DNA of 64,000 nucleotides, taken from Bradyrhizobium betae. GTDB taxonomy: Bacteria; Pseudomonadota; Alphaproteobacteria; Rhizobiales; Xanthobacteraceae. The position numbers and the translations under genes are program-made. Of the stretch, positions 8,136 through 17,952 are shown one piece after another. The notes under the pieces were generated by a model. That model searched no databases, was not told the origin of the DNA, and saw only the letters and a list, made by a program, of their open reading frames with translations. The stretch covers positions 186,001-250,000 of the forward strand of contig NZ_MZXW01000004.1 of the NCBI RefSeq assembly GCF_004123905.1, in the 5' to 3' direction. How positions within the stretch are numbered: position 1 is the stretch's first letter; each line of letters opens with the position of its first letter.

Positions 8136-9767
8136 ATGGGTGGCGGTCGCATTTCAGGTAAAAGGGTAGGAAGCCTGCTCGCATTCGGCGCGATGGGTTT
8201 TGGCGCGGCGCTGGCCTTGTGCGGGTCCGCTGACAGCGCGGAGGCCGCAGACCGGCGGGGCTCCTCCGGCGGCGTCTTCGTCAGCGAGATGAACGACGTC
8301 CAGCGGGTCAAGGTCGTCGTCAATAAGTCACGCACCTTCAAGGTCGACACGCCTTTTGCAACGATCGTCGCGGGCTCGCCTGACATCGTCGATGTGAAAT
8401 CGCTGAGCGATCACATGATCTATGTCCAGGGCAAGCAGACCGGCACCACGAACGTCATTCTGTTCGACAGTTCGATGAAGCAGATCGGGATCCTCGACGT
8501 CGAGGTCGTGATCGATACCGGAAACCTGCAGCAGAACATCCGGTCCAGCACCGGCGGGCAGGGTATTCGCGTCTCGGCCTCCGAGGGGCAGGTGGTGCTC
8601 AGCGGAACCGCCGCCGACGCCGTGGTGGCCGAGCGGGCCATGGCCATCGCCACCAGCACCGTTGCGAAGGGGGGCGTCGTCGTCAACGCCATGAGCGTCG
8701 CAGCGCCGCAACAGGTGATGCTGGAGGTGCGCTTTCTCGAGGTGAACCGGGATGCCGGTCGCAATCTGGGCGTTAACCTTTATGCGGCGAATGCCAATGG
8801 TACAAATGTCGGGAATACAGGCCTGGGCGCTGCGACGGCAAGTCGACAGCCAATCGGTGGCGTCAATGGCGCGGTCGGCTCTCCTCCGACCGGCAGCCTT
8901 CCGGTCCTCGGAACGATCGGGACGCTCGTCGGCACCGCAGGTGGTGTGTCACCTACGCCGTTCGGAAGCTTGTTGACTAGCATCATTCGGACATCCAACG
9001 GTGGTTCGGTCGACCTGCTGATCTCTGCGTTGGAAACCAAAGGATTGGCTCGCCGGCTCGCCGAGCCGAACCTGACCACGCTGTCCGGCGATGCGGCGCG
9101 TTTCCTGGCTGGCGGTGAATTTCCGGTGCCGGTGGCGTCTACGGCGGGGACCGCAGGATTGGTTCCGACGGTGACCATCGAATTCAAGAAATTCGGCGTC
9201 GAGCTGGCGTTCGTTCCGACCGTGTTGTCGCGCGGCGTGATCAACCTTCGGGTCGAGCCGTCGGTCAGCGAGCTTGATTTCTCCAATGCGGTGCAGATTG
9301 CGGGAACGGTCATTCCGGCGTTGAGCCGCCGCGACGCGCGCACTACGGTCGAGCTGCGCGACGGCCAGAGCTTTGCCATCGCCGGCTTGCTCCAGACTCG
9401 CAACCGGCAGGACGTTTCGCAGCTGCCCTGGATCGGCTCGGTGCCCGTTATCGGAAGCTTGTTCAGCAGCAAGTCGTACCAGCAGCAGGAAACGGACCTT
9501 GTCATCATCGTCACGCCGCGCCTGGTTGCGCCGGCGGCGCCAGGTCAGCAATTGGCGTCTCCGCTCGACTCGCGCCTTCCGGCCAACGACGTCGATTTCT
9601 TCCTCAATGGCCAGATGGAAGTCCGCAAGCGTTACAATGACTACGTCAACTCGGGCGGCGACGTGAAGGGCCCGTACGGCCATATCATCGCCCCTGAGCT
9701 CAGGGCTCCCGTTCCCGCGCCGGCCGCCGTCGTTACCGACCAGCCGGTCGTAAAGACCCTCAACTAG
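8136..9767 (+). CDS. cpaC: Tad pilus outer-membrane secretin CpaC (RcpA)
   Basis: A 543-residue secretin. It has an N-terminal signal segment (about residues 15-40, ending near DSAEAADR), a pilus-type N-domain (KVVVNKSRTFKVDTPFATIV...DIVDVKSLS), a BON-like stretch (about 130-185), and a C-terminal secretin domain. The secretin core shows LAEPNLTTLSGDAARFLAGG, VELRDGQSFAIAGLLQ and VPVIGSLFSSKSYQQQETDL with IIVTPRLV. These regions form the outer-membrane gate for the pilus. The position after the TadE/G genes differs from the Caulobacter order, where cpaC precedes cpaE. Confidence 0.95.
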   Translation: MGGGRISGKRVGSLLAFGAMGFGAALALCGSADSAEAADRRGSSGGVFVSEMNDVQRVKVVVNKSRTFKVDTPFATIVAGSPDIVDVKSLSDHMIYVQGKQTGTTNVILFDSSMKQIGILDVEVVIDTGNLQQNIRSSTGGQGIRVSASEGQVVLSGTAADAVVAERAMAIATSTVAKGGVVVNAMSVAAPQQVMLEVRFLEVNRDAGRNLGVNLYAANANGTNVGNTGLGAATASRQPIGGVNGAVGSPPTGSLPVLGTIGTLVGTAGGVSPTPFGSLLTSIIRTSNGGSVDLLISALETKGLARRLAEPNLTTLSGDAARFLAGGEFPVPVASTAGTAGLVPTVTIEFKKFGVELAFVPTVLSRGVINLRVEPSVSELDFSNAVQIAGTVIPALSRRDARTTVELRDGQSFAIAGLLQTRNRQDVSQLPWIGSVPVIGSLFSSKSYQQQETDLVIIVTPRLVAPAAPGQQLASPLDSRLPANDVDFFLNGQMEVRKRYNDYVNSGGDVKGPYGHIIAPELRAPVPAPAAVVTDQPVVKTLN

Positions 9768-9778
9768 CGGAGCGAGAG

Positions 9779-10183
9779 ATGGCCACAAAGTATCTTGTTC
9801 TGTTCGCGCCCCTCCTGCTCGGTGGATGTTACGGCCTCGCCGGCCATGACGAGATGGACCGCTACTTCCAGCGCTCGGACACCATCACGATGACCGCCGG
9901 CGATGCCAAGCAGGTCAACGCCGTCACCCACACCATCCATCCCTGGCCGCGAAACGTCGGTGATCGCAGGATTGCATACGACGCTCGGCGCGTGGGTGCC
10001 GCCGTTACGCGCTACGGCAAGACGCAACAGCCGGTGGATCAGCTTCCTGATATCTCGCCTGCGACCAAACTCTTGGGCCAGCAGCCTCCGGTCACCCAGA
10101 ACGTCAACATCGACGGATTGCCGCCCGGATCGTCTGCCGGCGTATCGGTGCCGGTCGGCGGCGGCGGGGTAGGAACCAGGTGA
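9779..10183 (+). CDS. Probable pilus-associated outer-membrane lipoprotein
   Basis: A 134-residue protein with a lipoprotein signal ending in LLLGGC (Cys at about residue 17), so it is probably anchored to the periplasmic face of a membrane. The mature part is small and rich in Pro, Gly and Val. It contains HDEMDRYFQRSDTITMTAGD and THTIHPWPRN, reminiscent of the N-terminal region of CpaD/RcpB-type lipoproteins but much shorter than CpaD. It starts 11 bases after cpaC behind GGAGCGAGAG. A pilotin or accessory role for CpaC is plausible from position only. Confidence 0.65.
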   Translation: MATKYLVLFAPLLLGGCYGLAGHDEMDRYFQRSDTITMTAGDAKQVNAVTHTIHPWPRNVGDRRIAYDARRVGAAVTRYGKTQQPVDQLPDISPATKLLGQQPPVTQNVNIDGLPPGSSAGVSVPVGGGGVGTR

Positions 10184-10262
10184 AGGAGCCAAAGGGGCTT
10201 AGCTTGGACAACTCAACCAGGATATTCCAACGAGTGCGCCGGGCTAGGCGGGGACGAGGGTT

Positions 10263-10799
10263 ATGCGGCGCATCATCTTAATGCTGATCTATTGCTGTTT
10301 GGGGACAGCCCTTGCTGGGTGCGAGCAGACATTGCGGGAGGCCGCAATCGTGGCTCCCGTGGATCCACCGGGCGGAGATCCCGTGCAGGAGCCGACCGAC
10401 GTCAAATATTACCCGTCGGACGAACCCGTTCGGCTGGGGCTGGAGCATTTCAACCGCGGCAGTTACGGGATTTCGCAGCGCTATTTCAAGGACGCCGTCG
10501 AGAAATCGCCGAAGGATGTGACGGCCTGGATCGGGCTCGCAGCGAGCTATGATCGGTTGCGTCGTTTTGACCTGGCTGACCAGGCCTACGCTCGTGCGAT
10601 CCGACTTGGAGGCGAGACGGTTCAGATCCTGAATGATCAGGGGTACTCGTACATGCTGCGCGGCAATCTGAGCGCGGCGCGGCGAAAGTTTGAGAAGGCT
10701 TATTCGCTCGATCCCGGCAATCCGGTCATTGCCAATAATCTCGAGTTGCTGAACGGCAGCCGCAGGTTTATCGAGAGGCCACCGAACAACCAGCCCTGA
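10263..10799 (+). CDS. TadD-like TPR lipoprotein
   Basis: A 178-residue lipoprotein with a signal ending in LAGC (Cys about residue 20) followed by three TPR-type helical repeats. Visible pieces are HFNRGSYGISQRYFKDAVEK, AWIGLAASYDRLRRFDLADQ and LNDQGYSYMLRGNLSAARRK. TadD-type TPR lipoproteins are thought to help secretin assembly. It is 79 bases downstream of the preceding lipoprotein gene and is the last gene of the pilus locus. A convergent gene begins 7 bases after its stop. Confidence 0.8.
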   Translation: MRRIILMLIYCCLGTALAGCEQTLREAAIVAPVDPPGGDPVQEPTDVKYYPSDEPVRLGLEHFNRGSYGISQRYFKDAVEKSPKDVTAWIGLAASYDRLRRFDLADQAYARAIRLGGETVQILNDQGYSYMLRGNLSAARRKFEKAYSLDPGNPVIANNLELLNGSRRFIERPPNNQP

Positions 10800-10806
10800 T
10801 CGCGTC

Positions 10807-11742
10807 CTAGTTCGGTCCAAGCACAGCGTCAGCCCGACGACTGTCCTTTTTGAGGATGATGATCGCGCCGTTTCTGATCGTAAACGTCGCGCCGATCAAT
10901 TTGGACAGTTTTTCCGTAACAGGGGACGGGAAGGGGATCGTCGGGCCGCTGACTGGATCGCCGACGCCGATGGTTGCCATGGGAGGGCCGGCAACGGGAG
11001 CCGGCTTGATATAATCGCGAATAAGCTGAATCTCTTCGCGAGAGAAAAGAAGTGGGGCCTCTTCAGCGCGGCTTTCTCGCGACGATTGAGTTTTTTGGTC
11101 GCTCACCTTGTCTTGTGCTTCCTTGCTCTTTTCGATCTGATCGAGCCTGGCTACGCGTTCTTTGAGCGGAAGCAGTTCGCGTTGCAGGGCGGTTAGTTCG
11201 GATTTGATGGATTTGAGTTGCATGAGGGCGGCTATCGCGCCAGCGCAGCTCACGACTACGAGCAGGCTCAGCAGCGCGAGCAGTACGCGCTCGATATTTG
11301 CACCTGGGCGCCCGGTCTCTTTCGGCAGTTGGTCCTGCTCGAGATGGCGGCGCCAAGCGCCAACGGCTTTCTGCATGCGTTGCGCTAGCTTGCTCAGGAT
11401 ATTGAACCCTGGAGATGCGTCTCGCAGCCCGGAGCCGAATTTGCGGATCAAGAAAGCAGGCGGATCCGAGGCGATCTCATCATCCCTTCGATGTACGGCT
11501 GCTTCGCTGCCCATCATAGCCGGACGACTGTCATCGCTTCCACTGGATATGCGGGGGTCAGCAGGCGGGGAAGTCGTTGATTGAGCTTCCATGCCGCCTG
11601 TCTCATCGTGAGGGGCGATCAGATCTCTGTTCTGGTCAACTGACCGAGATTCAAGATCGAGTTTTTTCAGGAGCGTCTCGGTGCTGATCGAGCCATCAAT
11701 CAAGTGCAGCGACAGGATAGAGGCAAAATCAGGATCAGGCAA
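10807..11742 (-). CDS. Conserved hypothetical single-pass membrane protein with coiled coil
   Basis: I do not recognise the family. The visible architecture is a polar N-terminal region, a single membrane segment (VLLALLSLLVVVSCAGAIAA), a charged coiled-coil stretch (LKSIKSELTALQRELLPLKE), then a soluble C-terminal region rich in Pro/Gly. The start is uncertain: TTG at 11742 follows AGGCGAG and adds a natural-looking acidic segment, whereas ATG at 11592 gives 261 residues. The frame stays open to 11865, but that part lies antisense to a gene remnant and is unlikely to be coding. It is convergent with the TPR lipoprotein gene. Confidence 0.6.
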   Translation of the reverse strand: MPDPDFASILSLHLIDGSISTETLLKKLDLESRSVDQNRDLIAPHDETGGMEAQSTTSPPADPRISSGSDDSRPAMMGSEAAVHRRDDEIASDPPAFLIRKFGSGLRDASPGFNILSKLAQRMQKAVGAWRRHLEQDQLPKETGRPGANIERVLLALLSLLVVVSCAGAIAALMQLKSIKSELTALQRELLPLKERVARLDQIEKSKEAQDKVSDQKTQSSRESRAEEAPLLFSREEIQLIRDYIKPAPVAGPPMATIGVGDPVSGPTIPFPSPVTEKLSKLIGATFTIRNGAIIILKKDSRRADAVLGPN

Positions 11743-11764
11743 CTCTCGCCTGGAGATCTCCTCT

Positions 11765-12010
11765 CCGTCACTTGTCGGACACCGCGATCCGCATCGCAGC
11801 ATCGCGCATGTCGCCGCCATCAAGCGCGCGCTTGCCGACAGGGCCAGCATCCGCCTCGACCTCAACCAGGCCTGGAACGCGCGCGCATCCTATCTGCCGG
11901 CGGCGCTGATTGATGCCGGGTTCGATCTCGTCGAGCAGTCGATCGCCAACGCGAAAGGGATGGGGCGGCTTTGCTGAGCGCAATTCCCATCATGCCCGAT
12001 GAGGCCTGAG
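11765..12010 (+). pseudogene. Remnant of a muconate cycloisomerase-type enolase-superfamily gene
   Basis: On the + strand the peptide GHRDPHRSIAHVAAIKRALA, then RASIRLDLNQAW and DAGFDLVEQSIA, closely resembles the central barrel of muconate/chloromuconate cycloisomerases (consensus DPxxDVxHVxAI...VRVDVNQAW...DAGVxLIEQP). The frame stops at TGA about 11975. A one-base shift then continues the homology as LLSAIPIMPDEA before another stop. No start, N-terminal domain or C-terminal end is present. It is therefore a short, frameshifted fragment left from a beta-ketoadipate pathway gene or a horizontal insertion. Confidence 0.65.
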
Positions 12011-12054
12011 CCCGCATTTGCAGCCTGTCAGCAGAGGAAGGCATTCACGGTCAT

Positions 12055-12321
12055 CTAAACCCATCGCCAGCCGCAAACACGGCGGCCGCGACGCCACCAG
12101 CAAACCCATCGTCGGCGCCGCCGGCGTGGCGGAGGCCCCCAACCGGGACCCCATTGCGCTTCTGTCACGAGATCGGACCGCTTTCCGGCATTTCTTGGAT
12201 CAGGCGCCACTGGCATCGCCTCCGCGCCTTCAACGAAATGAACGGCGATTGCACCCATCGCGGCAGCGGCAACAGCATTCTGGGCCAGACCAAGGAAATC
12301 ACGGCGGCTCGTAGCGTTCAT
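12055..12321 (-). CDS. Small Tat-signal protein with Arg/Trp-rich C-terminus
   Basis: An 88-residue protein. The N-terminus MNATSRRDFLGLAQ is a twin-arginine signal, followed by an Ala-rich hydrophobic core ending around EGAEAMP. After a ~25-residue linker, the final 30 residues are Gly-Pro then strongly basic and aromatic: PPRRRRRRWVCWWRRGRRVC, with two Cys. It overlaps the stop of the HdeD-like gene by ATGA, so the two are translationally coupled. Function is unknown. The tail could bind nucleic acid, anionic membrane or LPS, or be a metal/haem site; none is demonstrated. Confidence 0.7.
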   Translation of the reverse strand: MNATSRRDFLGLAQNAVAAAAMGAIAVHFVEGAEAMPVAPDPRNAGKRSDLVTEAQWGPGWGPPPRRRRRRWVCWWRRGRRVCGWRWV

Positions 12322-12917
12322 TGTTGCGCTCCTCTTCGTGTGACACGGCTGGCTCTCCGCACCGATTGGAGCGCGTAGAGCAGCCAAGCCAGCCCGTGCG
12401 AAATCAGATCGACTCCAAGCAGGAATCCGAGCGCCCAGACGCTGATGGCTGGGAAGCCGAACACGATCAGGAACCCGGCGACCAGCCCAATAACGCCGGA
12501 AACCAGCATCAGCCAGCCACCTTGTTGCCAATGCGCAAAGCTCAGCACGCACCGGATAATTCCCGATGCCAACAGGACAGCGCCAAGGAGGGAGGTCAGG
12601 AGGAGGGCACCGGCCACTGGCTGCGCGAGCAGCAGCAACCCGAACGCAAGATAGAGCGCGCCGAGCAGGATCTGCCACAGGAATCCGCCCCATCCCTTCG
12701 TCCAAAACGCGTGGATGATTTCGAATGCACCGGCAAGGATTGCGGTAAGCCCGATCAGCTTGACGCTGATGATCGTTGCGAACACGACGTCGCCCAGCGC
12801 CAGGACGCCGGCCGCGATCATCACGACGCCAAGGAGCGCGCACGTCCACCGGGAAGGAGGACTAAAGGTCTCTACGTGAGGGCCGCTGTCAAAGGTGGCC
12901 ACTCCATCCTCCCACAT
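12318..12917 (-). CDS. hdeD: HdeD/DUF308-family membrane protein
   Basis: A 199-residue integral membrane protein with six hydrophobic segments arranged as repeated pairs. HdeD features are ALLGVVMIAAGVLALGDVVF, GFLWQILLGALYLAFGLLLL and VSGVIGLVAGFLIVFGFPAI, with His/Trp at segment ends. HdeD of enterobacteria contributes to acid resistance at high cell density. It is coupled to the downstream Tat-signal mini-protein. The first residues (MWEDGVATFDSGPHVETFSP) could be a slightly over-long start. The family call is strong, the physiological role is by analogy. Confidence 0.85.
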   Translation of the reverse strand: MWEDGVATFDSGPHVETFSPPSRWTCALLGVVMIAAGVLALGDVVFATIISVKLIGLTAILAGAFEIIHAFWTKGWGGFLWQILLGALYLAFGLLLLAQPVAGALLLTSLLGAVLLASGIIRCVLSFAHWQQGGWLMLVSGVIGLVAGFLIVFGFPAISVWALGFLLGVDLISHGLAWLLYALQSVRRASRVTRRGAQQ

Positions 12918-13067
12918 TCCGGCGACCCATTCGGTTAGCGCTACGAAAACGCTAGTCGCGGCCGCGCAACCCTGACATCCGATGAAACCCTGAATGTGCC
13001 GGCGGGAATATTCGCGGGTGTTCCGAAGCCTTTCCGGAAGTGCTTCCCGGCGTCCTGGACGGGCGGG

Positions 13068-16000
13068 TCAGGTGGTTCGCGCCGGAAGCGGTCGTGCCTT
13101 CATGCGTTCGCGGAGGCGCTGGAACGTCACATAGAGCATCGGCACCATGAAGATTCCGATCGAGCTTGCGCCGAGCATGCCGGCAAAGACGGCGGTCCCG
13201 ACCGCCCTGCGGCTCAGTTCGGCGGCGCCGGTTGCGAGCACGAGCGGCACGAGCCCGAGAATGAAGGCAACCGAGGTCATCATGACCGCGCGAAATCGCA
13301 TATGCGCACCTTGAATCGCGGCTTCCGCAAGCTCAGTCCCAGCTTCTCGCCGTTCCTTCGCGAACTCCACGATCAGGATGCCATTCTTGGCGGCGAGCGC
13401 AATCAGCACCACGAGGCCAATCTGGCCATAAAGATCTAGATTGAGGCCGGCGATCTTAATGCCAACATAGGAGCCCAGCACGCCGACCACGACGGACAGC
13501 AGCACCGGGATCGGGATCACCGTGCTCTCATAGAGCGCCACCAGGAACAGATAGGCGAATAGCACGGCGAGCGCGAGCACGACGCCGGTTTGTCCCGCTG
13601 CCTGTTGCTCCTGATAGGCGGTGCCGGTCCACTCGAAACTGTAGCCTGCAGGCAGTACGGCGTTGGAGATCTCCGCCATCGCCGCTATCGCGGTGCCCGA
13701 CGAGACGCCTGGCGCCGGGCTGCCGTTCACCGTCACCGAGCGATAATTGTTGTAGCGGGTAATGACCTGGGGCCCGGTTACGATCTTGATGCCGGCGAGC
13801 GCCCGCATCGGAACCATCTGGCCGGTGCTGTTGCGCACATAGATGCGCCAGATATCGGAAAGGTCGGCGCGATCGAGCGCCTCGCCCTGCACGTTGACCT
13901 GCCAGGTGCGTCCATAGAGATTGAAGTTGTTGACGTAGATGCCGCCTAGCGTCGCCTGAAGGGCGGTGAAGATATCGCTGATGGTCACGCCAAGTGCCTG
14001 CGCCTTGCGTCGATCGATGTCGAGATGGATCGATGGATTGGTCGCGGTGAAGGTCGAGAACACGCGCGTCAGCCGCGGATCGGCATTGGCCGCTCCGATC
14101 AACGCGCCCGTGACACTGGAGATCGCGGCGGGGCTCTGTCCTTCCAGCGCCTGGAGCTGGTATTCGAAGCCGCCTGAAGTCGAGAGTCCGATGATCGGCG
14201 GCATGTTGAACGGAAGCACGTTGGCTTGCCGGATTTGCGCGCCGGCCGCGTAGGTCTGCCGGATCAACGCCTGCGCTGAATCCGCGGCCGCCTTGCGATC
14301 GGCAAACGGTTTGAGGCGCGTCACCACCAGCGCACTGTTTGGCTCGGACGCCCCGTCGAGCAGGGAGAAACCGATAATGGCCAGGACGTGGTCGACCGCC
14401 GGCATCTGCTTCAGGATGGCCTCGATCTGTCCGGTCACCTCGCTGGTCCGCGCGACGGACGCACCGTCCGGCAACTGTACGGAGGTGAAGAAAGCGCCCT
14501 GGTCCTCCTCGGGAAGGAACCCTGTCGGCGTCAGGTGCGACATCCCGAAAATGCCGACCGCGAACACGGCGACGAGTATGAGCGAGAGACTGGCCACGCG
14601 CAGCAGCCGTCGTACGCCGCCGCTATAGCGATCGCGGATCCAGTCGATGCTGTCAAGAACGCGCCCGATCATTCCGCGCCTGGGTCCGGTATGCCGCAGG
14701 AACAGCGCGCACAGAGCGGGCGACAAGGTCAGCGCATTCAACGCGGAGATCATCATTGCGCCGCTGATCGTCACCGCAAACTGCCGGAACAACGTGCCGG
14801 AAATGCCGGGAATGAAGGCGATCGGAACGAAGACGGAGAGCAGCACCAGCGTGATCGCGATGATCGGCGCGGTGATCTGCGTCATCGCCTTCTTGCTCGC
14901 CTCGGCCGGCGAAAGCTCCGGTTGTTCCTCCATCACGCGCTCGACGTTCTCCACGACGACGATGGCGTCATCCACGACGATACCGATGGCTAGCACCATT
15001 GCGAGCAGCGACACCGTATTCGCGGAATAGCCGAGCATCAGCAGCATGGCGAAGGTGCCGATCAGGCTGACGGGCACGGCAACCGCGGGTATCACCGTGG
15101 CGCGAAGGTTGCCGAGGAACAGATAAACCACGATCACGACAAGGACAAAGGCCTCACCCAGCGTCCGCAGAACTTCCGAGATCGTATCTCGTACGAAGCT
15201 CGTGGAATCGTACTGCACGAGATAGCTCAATCCTGTCGGGAATCGCTTGGACAGCCGCTGCATCGTGGCCGCGACCGCCTGCGCGGTCGTTACGGCATTG
15301 GCACCCGGCGCCAGATAGATTGCGAGAGGCACCGCGGCGCGCCCGTCGATCCTCGCTTCGCTGTCGAGGTTCTGCGCGCCCATCTCGACCCGGGCGACGT
15401 CCTTGACGAGCAACGTCGACCCATCCGGGTTGGCGCGCAGCACGATACTGGCGAACTGATCGACCGTCGCGAGCCTCCCCAGGGTCTGCACGTTGAACTG
15501 GAATTGCTGGTCGTCGCTGATGGGACGCGCGCCGATGCGGCCGACCGGCGCCTGGACGCTCTGCGTTCGAATTGCCGCGATCACGTCCGAGGGCGTGAGA
15601 TTGAGGCTGGTCAGCCGCTGCGTATCGAACCAGATCCGCATCGAGTAATTCATCTTGGCGAACAGGTGAGCCTGGCCGACGCCGGGTGTGCTGGAGATCG
15701 CGTCGAGCACGTTGATGATCGCATAATTGGTGATGAACAGCGGGTCTTGCAGGCCGTCGGCACTGTAGAGCACCAGGAATTGCAGGATCGCCGACGATTT
15801 CTTTTGCACCGTCACGCCCTGTTGCTGCACTTCGGTTGGTAGTTGCGACAGCGCGCTCTGCACCCGATTGTTGACATTGACGGTGTTGATATCGGGATCT
15901 GTGCCGAGCGCAAACGACACCGTCAGGCTGTAGCTCCCGTCGTTGGCGCTGGTCGATTTCATGTAGAGCGCACGATCGACCCCGATCACTTGCGCTTCGA

Positions 16001-16196
16001 GCGGCTGAGCGACGCTGGTCTCCACGACCTCGGCAGATGCGCCCGGAAAGGTTCCGGCAACCGTGACCTGCGGTGGCACGATGTCCGGAAATTGCGCCAC
16101 CGGGATCCGTGTCAGCGCGAGCGCACCTGCAATGGTGATGATGAAGGCGACGACCATTGCAAGTCGCGGGCGATCGATGAATACGGCGGACATCAT
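13068..16196 (-). CDS. RND efflux pump inner-membrane transporter (HAE1/AcrB family)
   Basis: A 1042-residue protein of the usual AcrB/MexB length. It opens with [20 protein letters not shown] and continues with [15 protein letters not shown], both typical of HAE1 transporters. The proton-relay pair is in [20 protein letters not shown] (about residue 405). The periplasmic porter and docking domains follow the standard two-half layout, and the second half ends with [20 protein letters not shown]. It exports drugs or other amphiphiles using the proton gradient. Its start overlaps the adaptor stop by ATGA. No TolC-type channel gene is adjacent. Confidence 0.95.
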   Translation of the reverse strand: MMSAVFIDRPRLAMVVAFIITIAGALALTRIPVAQFPDIVPPQVTVAGTFPGASAEVVETSVAQPLEAQVIGVDRALYMKSTSANDGSYSLTVSFALGTDPDINTVNVNNRVQSALSQLPTEVQQQGVTVQKKSSAILQFLVLYSADGLQDPLFITNYAIINVLDAISSTPGVGQAHLFAKMNYSMRIWFDTQRLTSLNLTPSDVIAAIRTQSVQAPVGRIGARPISDDQQFQFNVQTLGRLATVDQFASIVLRANPDGSTLLVKDVARVEMGAQNLDSEARIDGRAAVPLAIYLAPGANAVTTAQAVAATMQRLSKRFPTGLSYLVQYDSTSFVRDTISEVLRTLGEAFVLVVIVVYLFLGNLRATVIPAVAVPVSLIGTFAMLLMLGYSANTVSLLAMVLAIGIVVDDAIVVVENVERVMEEQPELSPAEASKKAMTQITAPIIAITLVLLSVFVPIAFIPGISGTLFRQFAVTISGAMMISALNALTLSPALCALFLRHTGPRRGMIGRVLDSIDWIRDRYSGGVRRLLRVASLSLILVAVFAVGIFGMSHLTPTGFLPEEDQGAFFTSVQLPDGASVARTSEVTGQIEAILKQMPAVDHVLAIIGFSLLDGASEPNSALVVTRLKPFADRKAAADSAQALIRQTYAAGAQIRQANVLPFNMPPIIGLSTSGGFEYQLQALEGQSPAAISSVTGALIGAANADPRLTRVFSTFTATNPSIHLDIDRRKAQALGVTISDIFTALQATLGGIYVNNFNLYGRTWQVNVQGEALDRADLSDIWRIYVRNSTGQMVPMRALAGIKIVTGPQVITRYNNYRSVTVNGSPAPGVSSGTAIAAMAEISNAVLPAGYSFEWTGTAYQEQQAAGQTGVVLALAVLFAYLFLVALYESTVIPIPVLLSVVVGVLGSYVGIKIAGLNLDLYGQIGLVVLIALAAKNGILIVEFAKERREAGTELAEAAIQGAHMRFRAVMMTSVAFILGLVPLVLATGAAELSRRAVGTAVFAGMLGASSIGIFMVPMLYVTFQRLRERMKARPLPARTT

Positions 16197-17434
16197 GGTC
16201 TTTTGTCCTCCAGCCGCGTATCAGTCGTGCCGCTGTGGTCCGGCTGTGAGGGTGCATCACTTGCCCCGGCCTTCATGCTCGACAGAATCAACGCACTGGC
16301 CGGACCAGGTGAAACCGACTGCCCCGGACGGACCCTTTGCAGGCCTTCGACAATGACCTTGTCGCCGGCGGCGAGGCCACTGATGACGGAGGCGATAGTG
16401 GGCTTCGATTGCCCGAGCTGGATGCGGCGTTGTTCGGCCTTGTCGTCGGCACCAACGGTGAGGACGTAGTCGCCCTGCTGGTCGGACAGCACCGCCGAAC
16501 GCGGGATGGCCAACACCTCGATGGGCTGGATACCTTCCAGCACGACCGTGACGAATTCGCCGTCGGTCAGCTCGTGGACGGTCACGCCTGCGGTGGACGG
16601 CGCGCGCAGGATTGGGTTAGCGATCTCGCCGCGCACGGTGATCGTATCGGTGTTCTGGGCGATCGTGTTGTCGACAAAGTTCAGCTTGCCGGACTTGCCA
16701 TACATGCGGCCATTGGGCAGCCGCAGCCGGATCACCACGGCTTCCAGACCCCCTTGGGGTCCATAACGTTCGCGCAGTTCGAGCGCCTGGCGCAGCGGCA
16801 CCGGGAAGGTGACGTACATCGGATCCTGGCTCACGATCGTGGTCAGTACGCCCGAGCCTGGACCGACGACGTTGCCTTCAGTCACGGCCGTGCGGCCGAT
16901 CTTGCCGTCGATCGGCGCGCTGATCATGGTGTAGTCGAGGTTGATCTGGGACGCCTCGACTTGTGCCTGGGCGGCCTGAACCTGGGCTTCAAGGCTGCGT
17001 TGGTTGGCGATCGCCGCGTCATAGGTCGATTGCTGACCGGCTGGCCCACCGAGCAGCGTACGTGCGCGCTCGGCCGTCAGCTTGGCGTTCTCGAGCGTCG
17101 CCTGGAGCTGGGCCACCTGCGCCCGCTTCGACGCGAGATCGGCCTCGAACGGACCGCGCTCGAGCCGGTAAAGCGGGGCGCCTTTTGTGAGCTCGGCACC
17201 GTCGACGAACAACCTCTCTTCCAGAAACGCGGTGACGCGAGCCACGACGTTGACGCGATTGACCGCCTCGATCCGCCCAAGAAATTCGCTGCTCTCGGTG
17301 ATCGGCCGCTTGATCGCTTCGACGATACCGACCGCAGGCGGACCGGCGGCTGGCTGTGTCCAGCTCGTACCGCCCGCGATGAGTGTCATCACACCCGCCG
17401 CCAGAATCCTGATCGAGAATTCCGCAAGGTTCAT
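16193..17434 (-). CDS. RND efflux periplasmic adaptor (membrane fusion protein)
   Basis: A 413-residue MexA/AcrA-type adaptor. A signal-like N-terminus ends near WTQPAAGPP. Then come the first lipoyl half ([20 protein letters not shown]), an alpha-hairpin (about residues 100-175), the second lipoyl half ([20 protein letters not shown]), and beta-barrel and membrane-proximal domains, ending in [20 protein letters not shown]. It links the RND pump to an outer-membrane channel. It is first in a two-gene operon and coupled to the pump by ATGA. No lipobox is evident, so it may be anchored by an uncleaved N-terminal helix. Confidence 0.93.
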   Translation of the reverse strand: MNLAEFSIRILAAGVMTLIAGGTSWTQPAAGPPAVGIVEAIKRPITESSEFLGRIEAVNRVNVVARVTAFLEERLFVDGAELTKGAPLYRLERGPFEADLASKRAQVAQLQATLENAKLTAERARTLLGGPAGQQSTYDAAIANQRSLEAQVQAAQAQVEASQINLDYTMISAPIDGKIGRTAVTEGNVVGPGSGVLTTIVSQDPMYVTFPVPLRQALELRERYGPQGGLEAVVIRLRLPNGRMYGKSGKLNFVDNTIAQNTDTITVRGEIANPILRAPSTAGVTVHELTDGEFVTVVLEGIQPIEVLAIPRSAVLSDQQGDYVLTVGADDKAEQRRIQLGQSKPTIASVISGLAAGDKVIVEGLQRVRPGQSVSPGPASALILSSMKAGASDAPSQPDHSGTTDTRLEDKRP

Positions 17435-17469
17435 CGTCCGCTCCTTGCTCCAGGGCTCGGGACAAGCCG

Positions 17470-17952
17470 TTATCTCCGTCCGCGCGCGCCGAGTGTCAGG
17501 TTCGTAATCCCTGCTGCAAGGTTCAATCCGATCGATCGCTCAATCGACAGGGGCTGGAGCGCAATCGTCCGGCGAGAGCCTCCGATCAGCACATTCGCGC
17601 CGAGCCCGGGCCCGAACGCGACGTTACCGCTTGCGCCCACGTAGCTTCCGCGCAGCGTGCCGGGGCCGACGCGCGAGTTCCTGGCGAAGACGGCCCATGA
17701 GAGGCTTCCTGCACTGGTCACGCCGATATCGAGACCAACGCGTCTGATCCGCCCCTCGTAGACGTACCGCCGGGTCGGGCGCGTCGTCGTGAATACGCAA
17801 CGAAGCTCCTGTGCGGAGCCAAGCACCAGCCCAACGCGTGGCGTACTGGCGCATATCAGTCGGCCGACTCTGAACGCCTCGGCACGTGCGGGCAGGGTGT
17901 CGGCGCATATCAAAGCAGATCCGCAGATGATCGCGAGAAGCAGGTTGCGCAT
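17470..17952 (-). CDS. Exported DUF992-family protein
   Basis: A 160-residue protein with a cleavable signal (residues 1-25, ending PARAEA). The DUF992 pattern is clear: VGRLICAS near the N-terminus, AQELRCVFT, IRRVGLDIGVTSAGSLSWAV, GSYVGASGNVAFGPGLGANV and SIALQPLS. DUF992 proteins are common small periplasmic proteins in Rhizobiales with no known activity. The start is supported by GGAGG six bases upstream of the ATG (rev). It lies directly downstream of the membrane protein at 17953, with no gap, and upstream of the RND adaptor, so it may belong to one - strand transcription unit. Confidence 0.88.
   Translation of the reverse strand: MRNLLLAIICGSALICADTLPARAEAFRVGRLICASTPRVGLVLGSAQELRCVFTTTRPTRRYVYEGRIRRVGLDIGVTSAGSLSWAVFARNSRVGPGTLRGSYVGASGNVAFGPGLGANVLIGGSRRTIALQPLSIERSIGLNLAAGITNLTLGARGRR

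Noticed and set aside
16337..17644. Long + strand frame (~435 codons) opposite the RND adaptor
   Set aside because: It is a GC-rich antisense shadow. The - strand gene has clear adaptor domains and ATGA coupling; the + frame has no family features.
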